A DNA stretch of 64,000 nucleotides from Prochlorococcus sp. AG-363-M21 (GTDB lineage Bacteria; Cyanobacteriota; Cyanobacteriia; PCC-6307; Cyanobiaceae), in the NCBI GenBank assembly GCA_003278305.1, contig QCFU01000006.1:1-64000 (forward strand), in the 5' to 3' direction. Numbering within the stretch: the first letter of the stretch is position 1; each line of letters starts with the position of its first letter. Both the position numbers and the translations under genes were made by a program. The notes beneath the pieces are model-generated. The model was not told the DNA's origin. It searched no databases and saw only the letters and a list, made by a program, of their open reading frames with translations. Shown one piece after another: positions 19,331 to 28,851 of this stretch.

Positions 19331-20314
19331 GTGACAGGAACACTTCTTTTTAATGCACTTCGGGAAGCTATTGATGAGGAAATGGCTAGAGACCCGCATG
19401 TATGCGTAATGGGTGAGGATGTAGGTCAATATGGTGGTTCATATAAAGTCACTAAAGACTTATATGAGAAGTATGGTGAGTTGAGAGTTTTAGATACTCC
19501 AATAGCAGAAAATAGTTTTACGGGCATGGCGGTAGGTGCTGCTATGACAGGTCTGAGGCCAATAATTGAAGGAATGAATATGGGTTTTTTGCTTTTAGCT
19601 TTTAATCAAATTTCAAACAATATGGGTATGTTGCGATATACCAGTGGAGGTAACTATACAATCCCTACTGTTGTAAGAGGCCCTGGAGGTGTTGGCCGTC
19701 AGCTTGGGGCAGAACATAGTCAAAGACTAGAAGCTTATTTTCATGCAGTTCCTGGGATAAAGATAGTTGCTTGCAGTACCCCCACAAATGCAAAGGGGTT
19801 AATGAAAGCAGCTATTAGAGATGAAAACCCTGTGCTGTTTTTCGAACATGTTCTTCTTTATAATTTGAGTGAAGAGTTACCTAAGGGAGAATATATTTGC
19901 GCGCTTGACCAGGCAGACTTAATAAAAGAAGGAAAAGATATAACTATCTTGACTTATTCTAGGATGAGACATCATTGCTTAAAAGCAATTGAGCAATTAG
20001 ATAAGAAAGGTATTGATGCTGAATTGATTGACTTGATAAGCCTTAAACCTTTTGATATAGAAACTATTTCTAGATCTATTAAAAAAACTCATAGAGTCAT
20101 CATTGTAGAAGAGTGTATGAAAACAGGTGGAATCGGAGCTGAGTTAATTGCCTTGATAAATGAAAATTGTTTTGATGACCTTGACTCTCGACCTGTAAGA
20201 CTTTCTAGCCAAGATATTCCAACTCCATACAATGGCCAGCTTGAGAACTTAACTATTATTCAACCTCATCAGATTGTTGAAACAGCTGAGAAGATGATTT
20301 CTAAGGAAATTTAA
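19331..20314 (+). CDS. pdhB: Pyruvate dehydrogenase E1 component beta subunit
   Basis: Beta subunit of the thiamine-diphosphate E1 enzyme of the pyruvate dehydrogenase complex, which supplies acetyl-CoA. The 327 residues contain [18 protein letters not shown] (27-44), the TPP-site segment [19 protein letters not shown] (56-74) and the C-terminal transketolase domain with [16 protein letters not shown]. The start is GTG at 19331 ([15 protein letters not shown]), the expected beginning. secD begins two bases after its stop. The alpha subunit is elsewhere, as usual in cyanobacteria. Confidence 0.95.
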   Translation: MTGTLLFNALREAIDEEMARDPHVCVMGEDVGQYGGSYKVTKDLYEKYGELRVLDTPIAENSFTGMAVGAAMTGLRPIIEGMNMGFLLLAFNQISNNMGMLRYTSGGNYTIPTVVRGPGGVGRQLGAEHSQRLEAYFHAVPGIKIVACSTPTNAKGLMKAAIRDENPVLFFEHVLLYNLSEELPKGEYICALDQADLIKEGKDITILTYSRMRHHCLKAIEQLDKKGIDAELIDLISLKPFDIETISRSIKKTHRVIIVEECMKTGGIGAELIALINENCFDDLDSRPVRLSSQDIPTPYNGQLENLTIIQPHQIVETAEKMISKEI

Positions 20315-20316
20315 TT

Positions 20317-21807
20317 ATGGCTATGGCTCGTCAACAAGGATGGCTTGCGTTGATACTAGCTTTGATAATTGCTTCTTTATCTGTTTGCATAAATTTGCCT
20401 TTTCAGTTGGGCTTGGACCTACGTGGAGGCAGTCAACTTTCACTTGAGGTCCAAGCTGTAGATGATATAAAGAAAATCAGTGCTGAACAAGTTGAAGCTG
20501 TTAAGGCTGTTTTAGACAGAAGAGTAAATAGCCTTGGGGTTTCCGAATCGACTTTGCAAACCATAGGGACAAACCAACTTATTTTAGAATTGCCTGGAGA
20601 ACAAGATCCTGAAAATGCAGCCAGGCTATTAGGTAAGACAGCATTGTTGGAATTTAGGACACAGAGAGCTGGTACAAAGGATTTAATGAAAACTCTTCAG
20701 GCCTTAAGGCTTCAGGTAAGAAATTCTCTGCAAACAAATCAGATTGATGGAAATGATGTTTTGGCAGGGCCTAAGTCTCAAGCTCAGCAGGAACAATTAA
20801 AGCAATTGAAGTCAGCTATGAATTTAAGTGAAATCAAAGGCAGTAATCGAGAGCAATTAGAACAAATTAGTAAGAAAATAAATCAACAAATTGTAAGTCT
20901 TTTTGAACCTTCGGAGTTGACTGGAAAAGACTTAGTAACTGCTGGTAGACGTCAAGAGCAAAATCTCTCTAGTTGGGAGGTTACATTGACTTTTAACCAG
21001 TCGGGTGCGGAGAAATTTGCTGACTTAACTAAATCAATTGCAGGGAAAGATCAGTTCTTAGGAATAATACTTGATGGCGAATCAATAAGCGAGGCCAGTG
21101 TTGGCGAGCAATTTAAGGTTGCTGGCATTACAGGTGGTGCAGCAACAATAAGTGGGAATTTTTCCTCTGATTCGGCTAGAGAGTTAGAAGTTCAACTTAG
21201 GGGTGGAGCGCTACCTTTGCCTGTCAAGGTTATTCAAGTGAAAACAATTGGTCCAACTCTTGGAGTAGAAAATATTCGCAGAAGCTTAATTGCAGCTCTT
21301 TCTGGACTGATAATGGTTGCTTTTTTTATGGTTTTTCTTTATCGATTACCAGGTTTTGTGGCTGTTATTGCACTTAGTGCATATGCATTATTTAATATCT
21401 CTATTTATGCTCTTATACCTGTCACTCTTACGCTTCCTGGGATCGCAGGATTTATTTTGAGTATAGGTATGGCTGTTGATGCAAATGTTTTAATCTTTGA
21501 GCGGTTAAAAGATGAATTGCGAAATGGTAATACATTGATTCGATCTATAGATAATGGCTTTGCACAAGCATTCTCATCAATTATTGATGGGCACACAACA
21601 ACACTAATTAGTTGCTTTTGTCTTTTCTATTTAGGGACAGGGTTTGTTAAGGGCTTTGCTGCAACTCTTGGAATTGGTGTGGTAATAAGCTTATTTACAG
21701 CTCTTTCTTGTACAAGAGTATTACTTAGGTTTTTAATGAGTTATAAAATACTAAGAAAGCCTGAAAACTTTTTACCATTAAAGCAATTGACAATTCCATC
21801 CTCTTAA
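20317..21807 (+). CDS. secD: Protein translocase subunit SecD
   Basis: Integral membrane subunit that uses the proton gradient to aid Sec-dependent export across plasma and thylakoid membranes. The 496 residues begin with one membrane helix, followed by the signature LGLDLRGGSQLSLEV (32-46). A large periplasmic P1 domain runs from about 50 to 305, and five membrane helices lie in the C-terminal part, with VDANVLIFERLKDEL between them. The periplasmic domain has a Gln-rich insertion near 125-200 (PKSQAQQEQLKQLKSAM). It lies between pdhB (2 bases) and secF (9 bases). Confidence 0.96.
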   Translation: MAMARQQGWLALILALIIASLSVCINLPFQLGLDLRGGSQLSLEVQAVDDIKKISAEQVEAVKAVLDRRVNSLGVSESTLQTIGTNQLILELPGEQDPENAARLLGKTALLEFRTQRAGTKDLMKTLQALRLQVRNSLQTNQIDGNDVLAGPKSQAQQEQLKQLKSAMNLSEIKGSNREQLEQISKKINQQIVSLFEPSELTGKDLVTAGRRQEQNLSSWEVTLTFNQSGAEKFADLTKSIAGKDQFLGIILDGESISEASVGEQFKVAGITGGAATISGNFSSDSARELEVQLRGGALPLPVKVIQVKTIGPTLGVENIRRSLIAALSGLIMVAFFMVFLYRLPGFVAVIALSAYALFNISIYALIPVTLTLPGIAGFILSIGMAVDANVLIFERLKDELRNGNTLIRSIDNGFAQAFSSIIDGHTTTLISCFCLFYLGTGFVKGFAATLGIGVVISLFTALSCTRVLLRFLMSYKILRKPENFLPLKQLTIPSS

Positions 21808-21816
21808 TAGGCTGTA

Positions 21817-22788
21817 GTGAGCATTCCTTCAATGATTTCTAAATCTAATAAACTTATTAATTTATATCGTTATAGATATACGATCTGGCTTATTTCTGGT
21901 TTTGCAATTGTTCTTTCTTTAACAGGTTTAATAACTTCTTGGTTGAACCCATCTATAGGTTATCCATTACGTCTTGGCCTGGATTTTACAGGAGGAACTC
22001 AGATTAAAGTTGAAAGAGTATGTTTGCAAGATTGTAGTGCAATTGATTCATCTGCAATAACAGGTTCTTTGATAAAGCTTTCTTCTTCAAAGAAAGGACC
22101 TTTCGAAGGGGTTAACTTGTCTTCTGCCAAGATTCAGACCCTTGATAACTATCAGACATTGCTTGTAAGGCTCCCTTTCTTGTCTACAACGCAATCTAAA
22201 GAGGTTATAAAAGCTGTTGAACTTTTAGCAGGGCCCTTTGATTCAGAGAAGCAATCAATAGATACTATTGGACCTTCCTTAGGTGCAAGATTACTTAGAA
22301 CAAGCTTGATATCCCTTTTGGCGGCTTTTGCTGGAATAGCAATATATATTGCTTATAGGTTTGATAAAAGATTTTCACTTCTAGCAATAGTTGCTTTATT
22401 GCATGACTTGATAATAGTTTGTGGAATCTTTGCTTGGCTTGGGTTGATTATAAACTTAGAAATAAATAGTCTATTCGCAGTCGCTTTGTTGACAATAGCA
22501 GGTTATTCAGTAAATGATACTGTAGTTATTTTTGATCGAATTCGTGAAATTAATAATTTAGAAACTTCTTTAACTATTAGTCAGCAAATTGATTTAGCAG
22601 TAGCTGCTACTTTATCAAGAACCCTTTACACAAGTGGCAGTACATTATTACCTTTGATTGCTTTAATCGCCTTTGGTGGAAGTACTCTTTATTGGTTTTC
22701 AATTGCTTTAGCTATAGGAGTAGTTGTTGGAAGTTGGTCAAGCATAGCGTTGTCACCCTCACTTCTTTCTATAAAGAAAAATGTTTAA
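21817..22788 (+). CDS. secF: Protein translocase subunit SecF
   Basis: Partner of SecD in the translocase accessory complex. The 323-residue protein has six membrane helices, with the signature RLGLDFTGGTQIKVERV near residue 52 after the first helix and SVNDTVVIFDRIREI near 230 in the second half. The GTG start at 21817 is used; an ATG at 21832 would remove five residues. It completes the pdhB-secD-secF run. Confidence 0.95.
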   Translation: MSIPSMISKSNKLINLYRYRYTIWLISGFAIVLSLTGLITSWLNPSIGYPLRLGLDFTGGTQIKVERVCLQDCSAIDSSAITGSLIKLSSSKKGPFEGVNLSSAKIQTLDNYQTLLVRLPFLSTTQSKEVIKAVELLAGPFDSEKQSIDTIGPSLGARLLRTSLISLLAAFAGIAIYIAYRFDKRFSLLAIVALLHDLIIVCGIFAWLGLIINLEINSLFAVALLTIAGYSVNDTVVIFDRIREINNLETSLTISQQIDLAVAATLSRTLYTSGSTLLPLIALIAFGGSTLYWFSIALAIGVVVGSWSSIALSPSLLSIKKNV

Positions 22789-22826
22789 TACGCATTAACT
22801 GATTTATATGTTAAAGCATTCTTAAA

Positions 22827-23033
22827 GTGAAAAAGTTTTTATTCTTTGCTAAATATCCTTTTAAGAAAATAATTGCCTTGGTTATTATCTCTTTAGTTGC
22901 TTGGTATTTGCGTCATGAGATTAGATTGTTATTAGATTACTTTACGTGGACTTCACTTTCTTTTGCTTTTAATAAGAACCCTATTGCTTTTTTCTCTTTA
23001 ATAATAGCAGTTTTCTTATTTAGGAAAAAATAG
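22827..23033 (+). CDS. Small two-helix membrane protein, unknown
   Basis: A 68-residue protein with two predicted membrane helices (about 14-30 and 45-64) and basic ends (MKKFLFFAKYPFKK and LFRKK). The start is GTG at 22827. There is no motif and I do not recognise the family. It follows secF by 38 bases on the same strand and is convergent with the AI-2E family permease gene, so it may be the last gene of the sec transcript. Confidence 0.5.
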   Translation: MKKFLFFAKYPFKKIIALVIISLVAWYLRHEIRLLLDYFTWTSLSFAFNKNPIAFFSLIIAVFLFRKK

Positions 23034-23068
23034 TTTTTCTTATTGATTTATTGATTGATTTTATTATA

Positions 23069-24151
23069 TTAATAATCTCTTAAATAGGGATTTGATTTTT
23101 TATCTAGAATATCATGGATTATAACCTCTTTAATTAATATTTTTAATATGACAGTTAAAGGTAATGATAATAATAAACCTATAGGTCCAAAAATTACTGT
23201 AAATATAAATTGTGATGTGAGAGTGATTGCAGGTAATAGTTTCACTTGGTATTGCATGATTGATGGAGTGATTAAATAGCTTTCTATATTTTGAATTATT
23301 ATATATAGTCCTAATACAGCAATAGATTTCCAGGGAGCATCTAATAATGCTACTGACATAGGGAAGATTGTACTAATTGTAGGACCTATATTAGGAATAA
23401 TATTTAGAATTCCTGCTAGAAGTGCATTAGCAAAGACTAATTTGATTCCAAGTGCATATAAGCAAATGCCAGCTAATATTGCAACAAAAGAAGAACTAAT
23501 TAGTACGCCAACCATCCAACTGCTAAGAGCTTCTCCGCATTTGTAAATAATATCTCTTGCTCTTCTTCTGTAAAAAGAAGGCACTAATAATATGAAGCTC
23601 TCTTTATAAGCATTTGGGTTTACTGAAATCATTAAACTTATAGAGAAAACAAATATAACTTGAACAATTCCTAGCCCTAGATTACCAGCAATATTTAAAA
23701 TTCTATTAAGACTATCAGTGATTCCATTTGCCAAAGAAACACCATCAGGCAATATTTCAATGGTGTTTTGAAAAAGATTCTGTCTTAAAATATCTTTGCC
23801 ATCTTGACCATATAGGAATTCAGATAAATTATTAATATATTTATCACTGATTGCTACAAGTGCTTTTGCGGAATTAGGCAATTGAATTATAAGTTCTTGT
23901 AATTCTTTCGTGAACTGTGGAATAACTATTATTAGAGAAAGTATGAGAATTAATAAAACACTTATTAGTGCAATTATTAGGGCAAATCCTCTTGGAATAC
24001 TTAGAGTAGTTTTTATTTTTCTTGTAAATGTACAAAGTGCAACTGCTAGTATTATTCCTGCAAAAATTATTATAAATACATTCTTTAAAGTCCAAGCAAT
24101 AAAAAGTGATGCAATAAGAGCAGTAAGACTTAGCCAGTTAGAAAATTTCAA
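23069..24151 (-). CDS. AI-2E family (PerM/DUF20) transporter
   Basis: Integral membrane protein of 360 residues with about eight helices, of the AI-2E exporter family (PF01594). The family pattern appears as ALLAGILNIIPNIGPTIST (near 240-262) after an amphipathic central region, and PITxxILxPxIM-like LITPSIMQYQVKLLPAITL near 305. Members export autoinducer-2, act as Na+/H+ antiporters or have unknown substrates, so no substrate is proposed. Its start lies 5 bases after the psb28 stop on the minus strand, so the two are probably co-transcribed. Confidence 0.88.
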   Translation of the reverse strand: MKFSNWLSLTALIASLFIAWTLKNVFIIIFAGIILAVALCTFTRKIKTTLSIPRGFALIIALISVLLILILSLIIVIPQFTKELQELIIQLPNSAKALVAISDKYINNLSEFLYGQDGKDILRQNLFQNTIEILPDGVSLANGITDSLNRILNIAGNLGLGIVQVIFVFSISLMISVNPNAYKESFILLVPSFYRRRARDIIYKCGEALSSWMVGVLISSSFVAILAGICLYALGIKLVFANALLAGILNIIPNIGPTISTIFPMSVALLDAPWKSIAVLGLYIIIQNIESYLITPSIMQYQVKLLPAITLTSQFIFTVIFGPIGLLLSLPLTVILKILIKEVIIHDILDKKSNPYLRDY

Positions 24152-24156
24152 CGCTT

Positions 24157-24510
24157 TTATGTTTGGGAATATCCAAGACCATTTAATTCAGCATATCGCT
24201 TGGCAAACCTCATAAATCTTTCAAACTCATCTTCTGATTTCCACGTAAATGTTGCTTCAATAGCACTGGGAGCACCGTTTAAGAACCTTGCTTTTACATC
24301 TCTAGTTTTCAATTCCCCTTCATTGTCAATCATTGTCATCCCTGTTATTTCTCCCATGCTTTCAGCAACTAATGCCTGGGGTTGTTCGAAGGTGAAATTT
24401 GCTTGTCCTGTATTTCCATCCCGACTTCTTGTAAGGCGTATTTCTGGGACTACAGGTTCATCAATCCCGTCCAGGAATTGGATAGTTGCTTTGTTAATGG
24501 GTTTGTTCAT
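24157..24510 (-). CDS. psb28: Photosystem II assembly protein Psb28
   Basis: Soluble protein that binds early photosystem II intermediates (RC47) on the cytoplasmic side of the thylakoid and helps assembly. At 117 residues it has the expected length and shows family motifs: [20 protein letters not shown] (10-29), [16 protein letters not shown] and the C-terminal [19 protein letters not shown] (90-108). It lies first in a pair with the AI-2E family permease. Expression control is not visible. Confidence 0.95.
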   Translation of the reverse strand: MNKPINKATIQFLDGIDEPVVPEIRLTRSRDGNTGQANFTFEQPQALVAESMGEITGMTMIDNEGELKTRDVKARFLNGAPSAIEATFTWKSEDEFERFMRFAKRYAELNGLGYSQT

Positions 24511-24571
24511 ATGTTCTTGTTTTTTTTATGTTAACTAGATGATATTGAATAATGAGGTAAAAATGTGACCT

Positions 24572-25615
24572 TCATTGGATTTCAGTGGCCTGGATAAATT
24601 TTTCGATTGCCTGATCACCATAAATACCTGAAAGGTCTATCTCTTTTTTATTGTCTATCTTTGATAGAGAATACTCATAGCACTTATCGTAATATTCAAG
24701 CATAATCAAGCAGGCCTGCTCCCAGTTATGTTGTTCTATAGCCTGTAAAGCTTTTGATGTCCTTTGAGGGCCTAGTCTTTTTCTGATTCTTATAGTGGCT
24801 TCTCTTAGGTCCTCTTCTTTATATTTCCCATATTCTTTAACTAGAGAGCTAACTCTTTCTTGAGAATTTTTGATAATTTCTATTAAAGGTGCTTTATTCA
24901 TTTGAGAAAAAAAGCTTTTTGGTATTCTGCATTGCCCTAAGGCGATGCTTTCATCTTCAAGCCAAATTTCAGTGATAGATTTCTCCTCAAACTGATTTAA
25001 TTTTTCTGCAAGTATATTTTCAAAATTTTCTGAAGTTGGTTGCTTTTCTAATTCAATCCCTCCAAAACTGCTCCCCCTGTGATTGGCAAGACCTTCTAGA
25101 TTGATGGTTGATATGCCTTTTTTCTCTAAATCTAAAAGTAGAGAGGTTTTCCCTGTTCCAGTTTTGCCTCCAATAATTCTTAAAGGCCATTGCTTCTCAA
25201 ATTGATTAAGCGACCATCTTCTATAGCTTTTATAACCATCTTTAAGAATAATTGTTTTAATACCTAAAAGATTGGCAAGCCAGCCCATGCTGGATGAACG
25301 TAGCCCTCCTCTCCAACAATAAATCTTTAAGCTTGATCCATTTGATTCAAAACATTTAGTTTCTAAGAGCTTTTTTAATATAGGCAGCTTGGGCTTTATA
25401 AGGTAAATACCTAAATGAATAGCTTTTCTCCTACCTTCTTTTTTGTAAGATGTACCAATTAAAGACCTTTCTTGGTCATTAAACAAAGGTATGTTAGTCG
25501 CTCCAGGCCAATGACCTTTTTGGAATTCACCTGGACTACGAACATCTATCAATGGTCCTTTTGTATTGCGGAAACACTGCAATGAAAAAGATCTTGGAAT
25601 TACAATGCCTGACAT
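24572..25615 (-). CDS. mnmH: tRNA 2-selenouridine/geranyl-2-thiouridine synthase MnmH
   Basis: MnmH (SelU) replaces sulfur with selenium, or geranylates it, at the wobble uridine of certain tRNAs. The 347 residues have an N-terminal rhodanese domain (about 1-130) with the active-site cysteine in IYCWRGGLRSSSMGWL (Cys99 by my count) and a P-loop, GGKTGTGKTSLLLDLEKKG (149-167). The ending region (LGPQRTSKALQAIEQHNWEQ) is typical. No selenophosphate synthase (selD) is in this window, so whether it works with selenium here is open. It is divergent from the GUN4 gene. Confidence 0.92.
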   Translation of the reverse strand: MSGIVIPRSFSLQCFRNTKGPLIDVRSPGEFQKGHWPGATNIPLFNDQERSLIGTSYKKEGRRKAIHLGIYLIKPKLPILKKLLETKCFESNGSSLKIYCWRGGLRSSSMGWLANLLGIKTIILKDGYKSYRRWSLNQFEKQWPLRIIGGKTGTGKTSLLLDLEKKGISTINLEGLANHRGSSFGGIELEKQPTSENFENILAEKLNQFEEKSITEIWLEDESIALGQCRIPKSFFSQMNKAPLIEIIKNSQERVSSLVKEYGKYKEEDLREATIRIRKRLGPQRTSKALQAIEQHNWEQACLIMLEYYDKCYEYSLSKIDNKKEIDLSGIYGDQAIEKFIQATEIQ

Positions 25616-25654
25616 AGTAGGTCAAAGCTGACTTATAAAGACAGGTTGCGAGTT

Positions 25655-26383
25655 ATGCCTCTAGACACATCTGATTCAACCAACCTCACCATTCAAGAAC
25701 TAATTGAGCAATTTTCAAGAGGCTCATTAAGACAACGTCGTAGGTTGATTAAATCTATTGAAACAAGATCTAATGAATTATTGGACCTTGGCCCGTCATT
25801 ATTAGATGATTTTGATCGAGAAGGCGATAATTGGTCCGTAGGATGGATTTTGCAAGTCTGCCAAAAGAAAGAACCATCGTTTCTTTTTGAAATGCTCGCC
25901 AATAAACAAAAAGGTTGGTTTTTGGCTCCCTCTAAGAAAGGAATTGATTACCAACCATTGCAAAAGGCTCTTTTAGAGCAAGATTATGAAGAAGCCGATC
26001 GTCTAACTAGTAAATTCTTGCGAGAGCTAGCTGGCCAAGAAGCAGTAGATCGCGGTTATGTATATTTTAGTGAAGTTGAATTGATGGAAGAAGTTGATTT
26101 AACGACTATAGACCGGCTTTGGAATGCATATTCGCAAGGAAGATTTTCTTTTTCAGTTCAGGGTCGAATTCTTGATTCATTAAATGGAAAATATGAAAAA
26201 CTTTGGCCAAGAATTGGATGGAAAACAAATGGAGTTTGGACTAGATATCCAACATCATTTACGTGGTCACTCGAAGCTCCGGAGGGTCATATGCCATTGA
26301 TTAATCAGCTTAGGGGCGTAAGGCTTTTTGATGCATTGTTAAATCACCCGGCTTTGTTATCAAGAAGACAAACAAAGACTTAA
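25655..26383 (+). CDS. gun4: GUN4-domain protein, Mg-chelatase activator
   Basis: GUN4 binds protoporphyrin IX and Mg-protoporphyrin and stimulates magnesium chelatase at the branch point of chlorophyll synthesis. The 242 residues have an N-terminal helical part (1-75) and the GUN4 core from about 90 to 230. Core motifs include YQPLQKALLEQDYEEADRLT, VDLTTIDRLWNAYSQGRFSF and WPRIGWKTNGVWTRYP. I use ATG 25655; a TTG at 25646 would add three residues. It stands upstream of the RsbW-like gene by 111 bases and is divergent from mnmH. Confidence 0.92.
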   Translation: MPLDTSDSTNLTIQELIEQFSRGSLRQRRRLIKSIETRSNELLDLGPSLLDDFDREGDNWSVGWILQVCQKKEPSFLFEMLANKQKGWFLAPSKKGIDYQPLQKALLEQDYEEADRLTSKFLRELAGQEAVDRGYVYFSEVELMEEVDLTTIDRLWNAYSQGRFSFSVQGRILDSLNGKYEKLWPRIGWKTNGVWTRYPTSFTWSLEAPEGHMPLINQLRGVRLFDALLNHPALLSRRQTKT

Positions 26384-26494
26384 ATCCTAAATAAAGTTAA
26401 ATTAAAAGAATAGTTGGATTCTTAACTCAATCCAATTAGGGTTATATCTAGTAACGCTATTTTTTTTAAAGATTGCTTTCTTTTAATTGGTCTC

Positions 26495-26890
26495 GTGAGA
26501 TCATCCACATGGGAAGAATTTAATCTTCCTTGCACTCTAAAATTATCTCCACTTGTCAAATTACTTTTGACATCAGTTGAATTTAGTAGTGAAAAATTAG
26601 ATCTTATTCAATTGGGCTTGCATGAGGCTTTAGTGAATGCAGTTCTACACGGTAATGCGAGTGATCACAATAAGGCTATAAGAGTTCGAAGAATAACCAC
26701 TCCAAATTGGCTTGTTTGGCAAATTCAAGATCAAGGAACTGGAATTCCTTTGATAGAAAGAAATGCTTCTTTGCCTTTTGAGTTGGATGCAGAGAATGGA
26801 CGGGGATTGTTTTTAATTCATGAATGCTTTGATGATGTGCGATGGAGTACCAAAGGGAACCGTATTCAACTCGCTTCAAGAAGGGCTTAA
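26495..26890 (+). CDS. RsbW-like serine kinase / anti-sigma ATPase domain protein
   Basis: Single GHKL ATPase domain of 131 residues, like the RsbW/SpoIIAB anti-sigma kinases. The N box is GLHEALVNAVLHGNASD (Glu and Asn ligands), the G1 box is VWQIQDQGTGIP and the G2 box is AENGRGLFLIHECFDDVRW. There is no sensor or membrane part. It may phosphorylate a STAS protein such as that at 1080-1427 and bind a sigma factor; this partner-switching role is inferred. The start is GTG 26495. It is convergent with the DUF6439 gene, with only two bases between stops. Confidence 0.82.
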   Translation: MRSSTWEEFNLPCTLKLSPLVKLLLTSVEFSSEKLDLIQLGLHEALVNAVLHGNASDHNKAIRVRRITTPNWLVWQIQDQGTGIPLIERNASLPFELDAENGRGLFLIHECFDDVRWSTKGNRIQLASRRA

Positions 26891-26892
26891 GT

Positions 26893-27147
26893 TTAATGTG
26901 ATGGACAACCAGGGTCTTTGACTTCATTTTTGACCCATTTCAAGGATTGTTCAATAAGTGATATAACATCTTCTTTTTTGCCTTTATTAATTATTTGAGC
27001 CAGTGCAGAAGTTAGTAGCTCTGCCGCCCTTCTGTCTGAGTTGGTTTTTAATTGATGCCAGTTTCTATTATTCAAGCTTATTTTTAAATAAAGCTTTTTA
27101 ATTATTTCATTAGTGCCTAATGGCCAATCATGATTGGAAGCTTTCAT
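26893..27147 (-). CDS. Small conserved cyanobacterial protein (probably DUF6439)
   Basis: An 84-residue helical protein with the picocyanobacterial pattern RNWHQLKTNSDRRAAELLTSA followed by a helix and the terminal CPSH; in evidence I give residues 28-47 and the tail. The frame is open upstream to 27186, but the ATG at 27147 directly follows the stop of the preceding hydrolase gene (TAATATG), so coupling favours it. It shows no membrane segment. Function is unknown. The DUF number is from memory of the pattern and is not certain. Confidence 0.7.
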   Translation of the reverse strand: MKASNHDWPLGTNEIIKKLYLKISLNNRNWHQLKTNSDRRAAELLTSALAQIINKGKKEDVISLIEQSLKWVKNEVKDPGCPSH

Positions 27148-27148
27148 A

Positions 27149-27880
27149 TTAGTTTTTGGTAAACAATGTATCAATTGCGTGAACAATATTTTTTATCGTA
27201 GTTGATTTTTTATCATTATCAATTACTTCTCCAAGGAGGGTTTTTCTTATTCCTATACTAGCAGGTGTAAGATGATTTCCTTCTAACTCCAAAATACTAG
27301 ATTCATCAAACTTTCTTGACTGGAGTGATCGAAGTAAAAGCATACTTTGATCAATGCTGTCATTCTTGAATTTAATTAATAAGTTTTTTGGTTGTAGGTA
27401 TTTATATGAAATAAGTTTCATTGTTTCTGAAGGACTAGGACTAAACTCACTAACCACATTTAACTTTCTCTTTACTTTACTAATCATTGGGATGGATTTA
27501 TTTACATTGAAATTATTAAAACTTAAAGCAACTAGAGACTTACTATTTCTTCCTAGGTCTGGAGAAAGTAAATGGAGCTTGCATCCAAGGCTATGGCCAA
27601 CTCTTATAGATGGAGGAGCTTCAGAAATTCTTGAAAATAGTATATCCTTGCATTCTCGAAAACTTTTCCAAGCTTGAACTGCTTGAAATTGATGATCAAA
27701 ACTTGGGATATACCTCCATGCATGTATCGCCAGATTCTTTTTAAATAGGCCTTCAATTAATCGTTTGTAACTGATATGTGGTGCCGAAGCAAGATAACTT
27801 CCACCTATTATTTCTATAATGCCTTTGGGCTTTGCTGGCCACATACACCAAGTTCCTTCAATAAGCTTCCATTTGCTCAT
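27149..27880 (-). CDS. DUF1350 alpha/beta-hydrolase-like protein
   Basis: A 243-residue protein of the cyanobacterial/plastid DUF1350 family, with an alpha/beta-hydrolase fold. The beginning EGTWCMWPAKPKGIIEIIGG (8-27) is the family hallmark, and a nucleophile-elbow-like motif IRVGHSLGCKLHLL (92-105) supplies a candidate Ser97. A late His in LELEGNHLTPAS (near 204) may complete the triad. The substrate is unknown. It is followed without gap by the DUF6439 gene, suggesting a two-gene unit. Confidence 0.82.
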   Translation of the reverse strand: MSKWKLIEGTWCMWPAKPKGIIEIIGGSYLASAPHISYKRLIEGLFKKNLAIHAWRYIPSFDHQFQAVQAWKSFRECKDILFSRISEAPPSIRVGHSLGCKLHLLSPDLGRNSKSLVALSFNNFNVNKSIPMISKVKRKLNVVSEFSPSPSETMKLISYKYLQPKNLLIKFKNDSIDQSMLLLRSLQSRKFDESSILELEGNHLTPASIGIRKTLLGEVIDNDKKSTTIKNIVHAIDTLFTKN

Positions 27881-28001
27881 TAGGGCTTTTAACTAAGAAT
27901 TGGATTATAGAAATTGTTTCATCATATGGAATAAAGGTTAAAAAATCTTATGAAGCTTTGCTTTTTAATTAGAAGTAATTGAAGAACATTCGTTTTCTTT
28001 G

Positions 28002-28748
28002 ATGCAACAGGAATTCCAGTTTTTGAATAAAGCTTCTGAGAATCAAAATGATTCTGTCCCAGAGAACTTGTTGATTTTAGATACAGAAACTACAGGCTTA
28101 AATCCTAAGCAAGATCAGTGCATAGAAGTTGGTGCAGTACTTTTTAATGTCAAATTTAAAACTCCTCTCTCTCAGCTTTCATTTTTACTTCCAGTATCAG
28201 AAAATCAGGCAGAATCAATTAATAAAATTCCTGCAGAAATAACTAAAATAGACCAACCTTACCTATATGCATTGGATTATTTTAAATGTTTAATTGATCG
28301 AGCTGATGCATTGTTTGCGCATAATGCTGAGTTCGATAGGCAGTGGTTTGGGACAGATTTACTTCCAGGAATATCTAAGCCATGGATATGTTCTATGGAA
28401 GACATGAAATGGCCATCTCATTTGAATTTAAAGAGCAGGCCTTCAGTAAGTAGTTTGGCTCTGGCTTATGGAATACCTGTTTGGACTGCACATAGAGCTT
28501 TGACTGATTGTATTTATCTAGTTGAAGTACTTAAGCGATGTGAAGATTTGGAGCAAATGCTTTCAAAAGCTCTAGAGCCAAGAAGATTAATGCGCGCACA
28601 AGTCTCATATGAAGACAGGCACTTAGCAAAGAATGCTGGTTTTAGGTGGAATGATCCCGTGCGAGGAGCTTGGACTCGTCGTTTGAGTAATCAAGAGGTT
28701 TTAGATCTTGATTTTCCAGTTTCTCCTATTGATGCACAAGACAGCTAA
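28002..28748 (+). CDS. DEDDh 3'-5' exonuclease (DnaQ/epsilon-like)
   Basis: Exonuclease of the DnaQ-like DEDDh group. ExoI is LLILDTETTGLNPKQDQ with the Asp-x-Glu pair, ExoII is LFAHNAEFDRQWF, and ExoIII is AHRALTDCIYLVEVL with the His and the last Asp. The C-terminal 60 residues (EPRRLMRAQVSYEDRHLAKN onward) add a small domain ending in WNDPVRGAWTRRLS that occurs with such proteins in cyanobacteria. It could be the replicative proofreading subunit or a repair nuclease; I cannot decide. I use ATG 28002 rather than the TTG three bases before. Confidence 0.87.
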   Translation: MQQEFQFLNKASENQNDSVPENLLILDTETTGLNPKQDQCIEVGAVLFNVKFKTPLSQLSFLLPVSENQAESINKIPAEITKIDQPYLYALDYFKCLIDRADALFAHNAEFDRQWFGTDLLPGISKPWICSMEDMKWPSHLNLKSRPSVSSLALAYGIPVWTAHRALTDCIYLVEVLKRCEDLEQMLSKALEPRRLMRAQVSYEDRHLAKNAGFRWNDPVRGAWTRRLSNQEVLDLDFPVSPIDAQDS

Positions 28749-28851
28749 TAACTTATTTTGCCTTCTAGGCTTTAGAAATTTTTCTTGAGACCTTTTGCAA
28801 ATATTTCAACGAGTTAAAGCCTAAATGTAAAATTTTTGCCAGGCTATAGAT

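Noticed and set aside
23910-24215. 101-codon plus-strand frame opposite the AI-2E family permease and the end of psb28
   Set aside because: Both genes on the minus strand are clear families; this frame is a shadow.
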